The notes under the pieces were generated by a model, which was given only the letters and a program-made list of their open reading frames with translations, searched no databases and was not told the DNA's origin. From Geomonas limicola (GTDB lineage: Bacteria; Desulfobacterota; Desulfuromonadia; Geobacterales; Geobacteraceae), in contig NZ_BLXZ01000008.1 of the NCBI RefSeq assembly GCF_014193675.1, forward strand, positions 228,888 through 292,887: a stretch of DNA of 64,000 nt, in the 5' to 3' direction. Positions 59,042 through 64,000 of this stretch are shown here, one piece after another. The number at the start of each line of letters is the position of its first letter. Positions within the stretch are counted from its first letter, which is position 1. The position numbers were made by a program, and so were the translations under genes.

Positions 59042-59842
59042 TTACTCTGCTTCCAGCATGATGAAACCCACCTGCCTGCCGGTATCGCCGCCGTCACGCC
59101 GGTAGGAGAAAAAGAGCTCCTGGTTGCAGCTTACGCAGAGCCCCTCGGTCTCGACCTGGCCCGCGGCAAGCCCTGCGTCGAGCAGTTGCTGGCGGTTCAG
59201 GCCGGAGAGGTCCAGCTGCCACTTACCTTCGGACTGGCCGGGGCTCGTGTAGAGATCCCAGGCGGCGCCCGCCTTCTTGAAGGCGTCCCGGACCGGTGCG
59301 TCCACTTCGTAGCAGCACGGGGAGATGCAGGGGCCGATGGCAGCCTGGATGTCCTTCAGCTTGCTGCCGAAGAGGCTTGCCATCGCCTCGACCCCCTTGC
59401 CGGCGATGTTGGCGACCGTCCCCTGCCACCCGGCGTGCAGCGCCGCCACGACCTTTTGTACCGGGTCGTGCAGCAATACCGGCGCGCAGTCCGCGACGCA
59501 GACCGCGATCATCAGCCCCGGCTGGTTGGTGACGATGCCGTCGCACTCCAGCTTGAGGAAGTGGTTGAACTCCGGGTTCGGCGTGTCGATGACCAGGAGG
59601 TCGGTGCCGTGCACCTGGGTCACCGTGAGGAAGCGGTCCAGCGTGGTGCCGAAACTGCGGGCCAACAGGCTGCGGTTCCCCTCGACGTTGTGCGGGGAAT
59701 CCAGGGTATTGCTCCCCAGGTTAAGGGAGTTGTAGGGAGGGCGCGAAACCCCTTCGTGGCGGGTGGTGAATCCGGCGGCGACCGCCTTGCCGCCCAATTG
59801 CGGTTTCAGATACTGAATCTTCCCTGCCTTGCTCATTTCCAT
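59042..59842 (-). CDS. pgeF: Purine nucleoside phosphorylase PgeF (YfiH/DUF152 laccase-fold)
   Basis: A 266-residue laccase-domain protein, now known as a purine nucleoside phosphorylase/adenosine deaminase type family. The metal ligands are in QVHGTDLLV (H), CVADCAPVLLHD (C) and AALHAGWQGTVANI (H), followed by IGPCISPCCYEVD. A GAGGTAA box lies 8 bases ahead of the ATG at 59842. An internal ATG at 59836 is possible. It forms a minus-strand pair with rluD upstream. Confidence 0.92.
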   Translation of the reverse strand: MEMSKAGKIQYLKPQLGGKAVAAGFTTRHEGVSRPPYNSLNLGSNTLDSPHNVEGNRSLLARSFGTTLDRFLTVTQVHGTDLLVIDTPNPEFNHFLKLECDGIVTNQPGLMIAVCVADCAPVLLHDPVQKVVAALHAGWQGTVANIAGKGVEAMASLFGSKLKDIQAAIGPCISPCCYEVDAPVRDAFKKAGAAWDLYTSPGQSEGKWQLDLSGLNRQQLLDAGLAAGQVETEGLCVSCNQELFFSYRRDGGDTGRQVGFIMLEAE

Positions 59843-59897
59843 GACAAATTACCTCGTGTTGATCCTGGTGCTGCCAGTACCGTAATTTCGTGTTGCT

Positions 59898-60869
59898 CTA
59901 TTCCGATTCTTCCTGCGGATACTTCTCGTCCAGGTAGGCGACGATCTCTGCCATGTCCGGCGGCAGCTCGGTATCGAACTCCAAATACTCCCCGCTCGCC
60001 GGGTGCAGGAACCCGAGCGTCTTCGCGTGCAGCGCGTGGCGCCCCATCTGCTTGATCAGCTTCTTGAGTACCGGGTCCTTGAGGGTGGCCAGCCGGCTGC
60101 CGCCGCCGTACAGTTCGTCGGCAACCAGCGGGTGCCCCGCCTCGGAGAGGTGCACCCTGATCTGGTGGGTGCGGCCGGTCTCCAGGCGCAACCGGACCAG
60201 GGTAACCCCGGGATAGCGGGCAACCACCCGCCAGTGGGTGACGGCGTGTTTGCCGTGGCGGGCCTTCCCGGACATCCTCAGGCGCTCGACCGGGTGGCGG
60301 CCGATCTCCGACTCGATGCGTCCCTTGTCTTCTTTGAGGTTGCCGTAGACCAGTGCCAGGTAGACCCGCTTGATGGTGTGCGCCTGGAACTGCTCGGAGA
60401 GCGCGTAGTGGGCGCGGTCGCTCTTGGCGACCACGAGGGTCCCGGAGGTGTCCTTGTCGATGCGGTGCACGATGCCGGGGCGCAGCTCGCCGCCGATGCC
60501 GGAAAGATCGGTGCAGTGCCCCAAAAGCGCGTTGACCAGGGTGCCGTCCGGATTCCCGGCCCCGGGATGCACCACCATTCCCGCGGCCTTGTTGACCACG
60601 ACGACGTCGGCGTCCTCGAAGAGGATCTCCAGCGGGATGTCTTCCGCCTGCGGTTCGGCCGGTACCGGCGGGGGCACCTCAACCACGATGTGCTCGCCGC
60701 CTTTAAGTTTCAGCGACGGTTTCTGCACCTTGCCGTTCACGGTGGCCTGGCCGCCTTCGATGAGCCGAAGCGCCGCGGAACGGGTGAGCTCGGGTACCGA
60801 GCGGGAGATGAAGCTGTCCAGGCGTTCGGGGTCCGCGTCGCCGGGGAAGTAAAGTTCAATAGGTTCCAT
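59898..60869 (-). CDS. rluD: 23S rRNA pseudouridine synthase RluD family
   Basis: A 323-residue protein with an N-terminal S4 domain (about 15-60) and the RluA-type catalytic domain. The catalytic aspartate is D138 in HRIDKDTSG, and the flanking NKAAGMVVHPG and GRTHQIRVHL motifs are present. It modifies uridines in helix 69 of 23S rRNA if truly RluD. RluC-type activity cannot be excluded. 55 bases separate it from pgeF. Confidence 0.93.
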   Translation of the reverse strand: MEPIELYFPGDADPERLDSFISRSVPELTRSAALRLIEGGQATVNGKVQKPSLKLKGGEHIVVEVPPPVPAEPQAEDIPLEILFEDADVVVVNKAAGMVVHPGAGNPDGTLVNALLGHCTDLSGIGGELRPGIVHRIDKDTSGTLVVAKSDRAHYALSEQFQAHTIKRVYLALVYGNLKEDKGRIESEIGRHPVERLRMSGKARHGKHAVTHWRVVARYPGVTLVRLRLETGRTHQIRVHLSEAGHPLVADELYGGGSRLATLKDPVLKKLIKQMGRHALHAKTLGFLHPASGEYLEFDTELPPDMAEIVAYLDEKYPQEESE

Positions 60870-60889
60870 GCTTCAAAAATTCCCTTGGT

Positions 60890-60931
60890 AAAAAAAGCTC
60901 GGGCGCGTTTCGAAGAGAAAGCGCGCCCGGG
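60890..60931 (-). terminator. Minus-strand terminator before rluD
   Basis: GCGCGCCCG (about 60921-60929) pairs with CGGGCGCG (60899-60906) plus A/T pairs around a GAAGAG loop, with one bulged base. On the minus strand it ends in TTTTTTT. It separates the small unknown gene from rluD. Confidence 0.8.
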
Positions 60932-60957
60932 AGGTGAGTGTCCTGGTGTCGATGTGT

Positions 60958-61221
60958 CTACCAGATGGTCGATTCGATCTTGCCTGCCCGTTTGATCAAT
61001 ACGTCGACCACCGCTATGTCGAAGATGTTAGAGGCGGCGATCTCCAGGGTCACCCGGGATTCGAAGTGCTCCCGCCCCTCGGTGAGGGCGTCGTTCAGCA
61101 ATTCGAAGATAGTGTCTTCCTTGATCCCCTGCTCCACCTTGTCCCGGTTGTAGATAGCCACGTCGGAAACGATGGCTCTGGCAAGCCTCCTGGCTTGGTC
61201 CCGGTTCTCTATGAGGCTCAT
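60958..61221 (-). CDS. Small conserved-looking cytosolic protein of unknown function
   Basis: An 87-residue mostly helical protein. It starts MSLIENRDQARRLARAIVSD, contains DVAIYNRDKVEQGIKEDTIF and ends in LIKRAGKIESTIW. GGGGGAGATAC precedes the ATG at 61221. No signal peptide, membrane span or recognised domain. It lies between a terminator and the end of the protease gene and appears to be a separate transcription unit or the last gene of the protease transcript. Confidence 0.6.
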   Translation of the reverse strand: MSLIENRDQARRLARAIVSDVAIYNRDKVEQGIKEDTIFELLNDALTEGREHFESRVTLEIAASNIFDIAVVDVLIKRAGKIESTIW

Positions 61222-61260
61222 GTATCTCCCCCGACTGGTTTTATCAGCGGATCACTATAC

Positions 61261-61304
61261 CCAGTTTTTACGGAGCTGACTACCAGTTTTTGCGGAGCTG
61301 ACTA
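61261..61304. repeat. 22-base tandem duplication at the protease 3' end
   Basis: CCAGTTTTTACGGAGCTGAC followed by TA (61261-61282) is repeated at 61283-61304 with a single A/G difference. The second copy contains the stop codon of the DegP-type gene. Confidence 0.85.
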
Positions 61305-62735
61305 CTTTAGTTTCAAGGAGAAGTAGATGTTCGCGTTGCCCCGTCTGATCAGCAGGGTTGCCGAACCTTTGGCGACGGCGTCCTTGATCGCCCTCTGGTA
61401 TTCGCCGAGGCTCCGGACCTTGCGCTGGTTTACCGCGAGGATGACGTCGCCGCGCTCGATGCCGCTGTCTTCGGCGATGCCGCCGGGTTCCAGGTCGCTC
61501 ACCACCACACCGGAAAGGCCGCGCGACTTCTGTGCTGCGCTGAGATCCTGGACCGAGAGCCCCAGGGCTCCCGCCTCGCGCTCGGCCGGACGCTGCGTCT
61601 GGGCGGGGGCGCTTTCGGCTGGCGCGGTGGTCACGTAGACCTTGATCGGTTTGCCGTCGCGATACACCTCGACTTCCACCTTCTTGCCGATCGGCGTGTC
61701 GGCGACCACCCGCTGCAGCATGCGCACATCTTTAACGGTGGTGCCGTTGAAGGAGGTGATCACGTCCCCCTGCATGATCCCCGCCTTGGCGGCCGGGCCG
61801 GAGGGGACCACGTCGTTCACCAGGGCCCCGTAGGTCTTGGGGAGCCCGAAGGAGCGTGCCATATCGTCGGTGACTGCCTGGATCGAGATCCCCAGCCAGC
61901 CCCGGCTTACGTTGCCTTTGCTGATCAGCTGGGTAACCACCTGCTTGGCCATGTTCACCGGGATGGCGAAGCCGATCCCCTGGCCTGCGGCCACGATGGC
62001 GGTGTTGATACCGATCACCTCGCCGTTCACGTTCAAAAGCGGGCCGCCCGAGTTCCCCGGGTTGATCGAGGCGTCGGTCTGGATGAAGTCTTCGTAGGTC
62101 TCGATCCCCATGTTGGAGCGGCCGGTTGCCGAGACCACCCCGACGGTAACCGTGCGGTCCAGGCCGAAGGGGTTGCCGATGGCGACGGCCCACTGTCCCA
62201 CCTGCAGCTTGCTGGAATCCCCCAGGACGGCGGCCGGGAGCGGCTCCTTGGCGTTGATCTTGATCACGGCGATATCGGTTTTGGGGTCGCTCCCCACCAC
62301 CTTGCCGCTGTAGACGCTTTCGTTGGAGAGTTTCACCTGGATGGACTCGGCGTCACGCACCACGTGGTCGTTGGTGACGATGTACCCTTCCTTGTTCAGG
62401 ATGAAGCCGGAGCCGAGGCTACTCTCCCGGCGGACCTGGGGACGCATGCCACGCTCGCCGAAGAACTCATCGAAAAAGGGGTTCGCTTCGAAGAACGGGC
62501 GCACTAGCTTCTTCTTGCCGACTGTGGAGATGTTAACTACCGACGGTGTGACGTTCTTGACCAGGTTGATGAATGCTTGTTGTGTGCCCAGGATATCCTT
62601 TGGTACATCCTTAACCGGAGCGTCGACACTCTCTTTTCTGTTTGATTCGTAGAAGGTTGGTTCGTGCTTTCTCTTACAGGCAGCAAGAACACAGATAACC
62701 ATTAGACAGGCGATGAGGATACGTGCGCTTTTCAT
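61302..62735 (-). CDS. DegP/DegQ-type periplasmic serine protease, lipoprotein
   Basis: A 477-residue Do-family protease. The signal ends in lipobox VLAAC (C20), so it is probably membrane anchored. The trypsin-type triad is H124 (NDHVVRD), D154 (PKTDIAVI) and S229 (PGNSGGP). Two PDZ domains follow (about 285-380 and 390-470). It degrades misfolded envelope proteins under stress. ATG 62735 has AGGAG with 6-base spacing. It is divergent from the XRE-cupin regulator with a promoter at 62778-62806. Confidence 0.95.
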   Translation of the reverse strand: MKSARILIACLMVICVLAACKRKHEPTFYESNRKESVDAPVKDVPKDILGTQQAFINLVKNVTPSVVNISTVGKKKLVRPFFEANPFFDEFFGERGMRPQVRRESSLGSGFILNKEGYIVTNDHVVRDAESIQVKLSNESVYSGKVVGSDPKTDIAVIKINAKEPLPAAVLGDSSKLQVGQWAVAIGNPFGLDRTVTVGVVSATGRSNMGIETYEDFIQTDASINPGNSGGPLLNVNGEVIGINTAIVAAGQGIGFAIPVNMAKQVVTQLISKGNVSRGWLGISIQAVTDDMARSFGLPKTYGALVNDVVPSGPAAKAGIMQGDVITSFNGTTVKDVRMLQRVVADTPIGKKVEVEVYRDGKPIKVYVTTAPAESAPAQTQRPAEREAGALGLSVQDLSAAQKSRGLSGVVVSDLEPGGIAEDSGIERGDVILAVNQRKVRSLGEYQRAIKDAVAKGSATLLIRRGNANIYFSLKLK

Positions 62736-62777
62736 GGAGCACTCCTTGGCTGTTCTGCTAGGGCTGAAACCCAAAAA

Positions 62778-62806
62778 AGCCTAGCCAAAAAAGGAATTGA
62801 TGTCAA
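62778..62806 (-). promoter_or_regulatory. Sigma70-like promoter for the protease gene
   Basis: On the minus strand TTGACA (62806-62801), 17-base spacer, TAGGCT (62783-62778). Leader of about 35 bases. Confidence 0.65.
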
Positions 62807-62813
62807 CCCCTTC

Positions 62814-62852
62814 GGGTATTTAGGAATCTCTGTTGGGTTAGTGTAAATACCC
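62814..62852. promoter_or_regulatory. Candidate operator between divergent promoters
   Basis: GGGTATTT (62814-62821) and AAATACCC (62845-62852) form a perfect inverted repeat with a 23-base gap. One arm lies next to each divergent -35 box, so a dimeric regulator bound here would affect both genes. Confidence 0.45.
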
Positions 62853-62853
62853 C

Positions 62854-62882
62854 TTGACGACCGATACAGTTTTGCCTATATA
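62854..62882 (+). promoter_or_regulatory. Sigma70-like promoter for the XRE-cupin gene
   Basis: TTGACG (62854-62859), 17-base spacer, TATATA (62877-62882). The GTG start at 62905 gives a short leader. Confidence 0.7.
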
Positions 62883-62904
62883 TGTGCCTATCAGGGGGTG
62901 CTCC

Positions 62905-63498
62905 GTGCAAGAGAAGATCAAGCAGGAAATTCGTGAAATGAAGCTGGGGGAAAAGGTGCGCGGGCTTCGCCAGGAGCAGCGTCTCACCTTGCAGGCTCTT
63001 GCCGACATGACCGGGCTCTCCAAGCCGTTGTTGTCCCAGATCGAGAACGATCAGGTGACGCCGCCCATTGCCACCCTGCTGAAGATCGCCAAGGGCCTCA
63101 AGGTCGGCATCCACTACTTCTTCGAGGAGGCGACCGACCGCCAGAAGTTCGTGCTGACCCGCGGCGAGCAGTCGGTGGGTACCCAGCGCCGCCCGGGCAA
63201 GGATTCTGCCCAGGGGTATGTATATAAGCCGCTCGCCCCGGGGATGCGCGAGAAGAAGGTCGAGCCGTTCCTTGTCGAGTTCGAGGAGCGCGATTGGGAC
63301 AACTCCCTTTTCTACAGCCACGAGGGGGTCGAGTTTCTCTACATCCTCGATGGCGAGCTCGAGTTCCACTATGCCGACGAGGTGATGCGTCTCATGCCCG
63401 GCGACAGTATCTATTATGAGTCTTCCGAGCCGCACGGCTATGTTTCGGTAGGCCCCACCCGCGCGCGTGCGGTTGCGGTGCTGTACACCAAGGGGTAG
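62905..63498 (+). CDS. XRE-family regulator with C-terminal cupin domain
   Basis: A 197-residue regulator. HTH_3-type domain at about 15-70 (KVRGLRQEQRLTLQALADMT, SKPLLSQIENDQVTPPIATL) and a cupin-2 barrel in the C-terminal half (EGVEFLYILDGELEFHY, MPGDSIYYESSEPHGY) that binds a small ligand. This architecture is shared with PuuR-like repressors. The GTG at 62905 is preferred because GGGGGTG lies just upstream. A longer frame from 62854 begins inside the promoter. Likely autoregulates through the inverted repeat at 62814-62852. Confidence 0.88.
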   Translation: MQEKIKQEIREMKLGEKVRGLRQEQRLTLQALADMTGLSKPLLSQIENDQVTPPIATLLKIAKGLKVGIHYFFEEATDRQKFVLTRGEQSVGTQRRPGKDSAQGYVYKPLAPGMREKKVEPFLVEFEERDWDNSLFYSHEGVEFLYILDGELEFHYADEVMRLMPGDSIYYESSEPHGYVSVGPTRARAVAVLYTKG

Positions 63499-63540
63499 AG
63501 AGACGGCTGCCGACGGGGCGTGCCTATACTAAGTAGAGAG

Positions 63541-63569
63541 GCGGTGGTCCCCAGGGATCACCGCTTTTC
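63541..63569 (+). terminator. Terminator after the XRE-cupin gene
   Basis: GCGGTGGTCC (63541-63550) pairs with GGATCACCGC (63555-63564) with one wobble and a short loop, followed by TTTTCCTTTTT. Confidence 0.88.
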
Positions 63570-63581
63570 CTTTTTCTGGAG

Positions 63582-63609
63582 TTGACAGTAAAAAAACTCC
63601 GGATATATT
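63582..63609 (+). promoter_or_regulatory. rRNA operon promoter P1 (candidate)
   Basis: TTGACA (63582-63587), 16-base spacer, TATATT (63604-63609). First of three similar promoters in a row before the window end. The 420 bases after the XRE terminator hold no convincing gene. Confidence 0.6.
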
Positions 63610-63780
63610 CTAAAGCTGTTCCGTTCTCTTCCGATAGAGTTCCTTGCCCGGTTATACTTCCCCACCGACTACTTCCTCTGGACTTGTTGGGCTGGCCGCA
63701 CCCCGTCAGGTGCTCACGCCGGTATCGTGGTGTTGCTTGCCGGGTTAAAGAAAATTATTCATTAAGTGATCGGAAAAGGG

Positions 63781-63809
63781 TTGACGCACCCGGGAAGCTT
63801 TGCTATAAA
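63781..63809 (+). promoter_or_regulatory. rRNA operon promoter P2 (candidate)
   Basis: TTGACG (63781-63786), 17-base spacer, TATAAA (63804-63809), with an A/T-rich upstream tract (AAAGAAAATTATTCATTAAG) like an UP element. The strongest match of the three. Confidence 0.75.
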
Positions 63810-63906
63810 ACGGGACTCTGTTGCAGTACTGCTCTCCGACAACTCAATAACTGCCCTGGCTTGATCCTTTACGGATCGGCCGCCGAAAAAACCTTGAAAC
63901 TTTTTG

Positions 63907-63935
63907 TTGACAGGTTGGAACGGTTCGGGTATGTT
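63907..63935 (+). promoter_or_regulatory. rRNA operon promoter P3 (candidate)
   Basis: TTGACA (63907-63912), 17-base spacer, TATGTT (63930-63935), preceded by ACTTTTTG. Nearest to the leader. Confidence 0.7.
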
Positions 63936-63960
63936 GCCAAGTCTGTCGCGACGAGCGGCT

Positions 63961-64000
63961 TGGTCTTTGAAAACTAAATAGTAGACGATTTACGCAATGT
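63961..64000 (+). promoter_or_regulatory. Pre-16S rRNA leader with boxA-like motif
   Basis: TGGTCTTTGAAAACTAAATA (63961-63980) resembles the boxA antitermination motif and the short leader sequence that precedes 16S genes in many bacteria. The window ends 20 bases later. The 16S gene itself is not seen here. Confidence 0.5.

Noticed and set aside
63582..63977. A 131-codon open frame at the right edge
   Set aside because: Its start codon is part of the P1 -35 box, it spans promoters P2 and P3 and has no family features. The region reads as an rRNA promoter and leader.

Overview
The window looks like a chromosomal segment from a Geobacteraceae member (Geobacter, Citrifermentans or Geomonas type). 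This is inferred from high-GC coding sequence, many GTG and TTG starts, several large chemoreceptors, the trmD/rplS ribosomal operon with an extra SPOUT methyltransferase, a DUF3343-YedF pair, NtrC-type and XRE-cupin regulators, and abundant foldback repeats between genes. No mobile element, phage, CRISPR array or tRNA gene was found.

Layout. (1) 1-11392: a surface-glycan cluster on the plus strand with a partial upstream gene, FkbM methyltransferase, acyltransferase, CgeB-like and GT10 glycosyltransferases, a Wzx-type flippase, a GT2, two GT4 enzymes and a YfhO-type membrane protein. Many junctions overlap by 4-8 bases, as in one long operon. (2) 11541-14130: a tRNA methyltransferase-like gene, DUF721 and a small membrane protein on the minus strand, and a selenium/sulfur-carrier pair (DUF3343, YedF). 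(3) 14375-20759: ffh, rpsP, khpA, rimM, trmD, an RNA methyltransferase, rplS, then rnhB, yraN and a DUF4149 gene. (4) 20870-29421: a split glutaminase/NAD synthetase pair, rsmI, csaA, threonine aldolase, pgi, a Fis-like regulator and a polyprenyl synthetase. (5) 29660-36824: a small unknown gene, an NtrC-type regulator with TlpA and CcdA, a VOC protein, an IPT/TIG protein and lptF-lptG.

(6) 37114-45898 (minus): a chemosensory satellite cluster in the order CheR, metallo-beta-lactamase-fold hydrolase, very large poly-HAMP receptor, CheW, second poly-HAMP receptor, CheW. It has no CheA, CheB or CheY, so it presumably feeds a signalling core elsewhere. (7) 46009-49924: a LuxR-type response regulator, a Crp/Fnr regulator, and a sensor kinase with degenerate catalytic boxes next to a receiver-only regulator. 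(8) 50152-57817: a glycogen/sugar-nucleotide cluster with a nucleotidyltransferase fused to a probably inactive phosphomannomutase domain, a GH57 enzyme, a GalT-like enzyme, glycogen synthase and a 59-residue acidic protein. (9) 57922-63498: a lipoprotein, pgeF, rluD, a small unknown gene, and a DegP-type protease divergent from an XRE-cupin regulator. (10) 63582-64000: three tandem sigma70-like promoters and a boxA-like leader, read as the front end of an rRNA operon whose 16S gene would begin just past the window.

The most noteworthy features are the poly-HAMP receptor with an exact 273-base internal repeat (91 residues, 13 heptads), the duplicated receptor-CheW modules with near-identical DNA tracts, the hydrolase embedded between CheR and the receptor, the degenerate kinase and mutase domains, and a modular family of foldback repeats that recurs between genes across the window.
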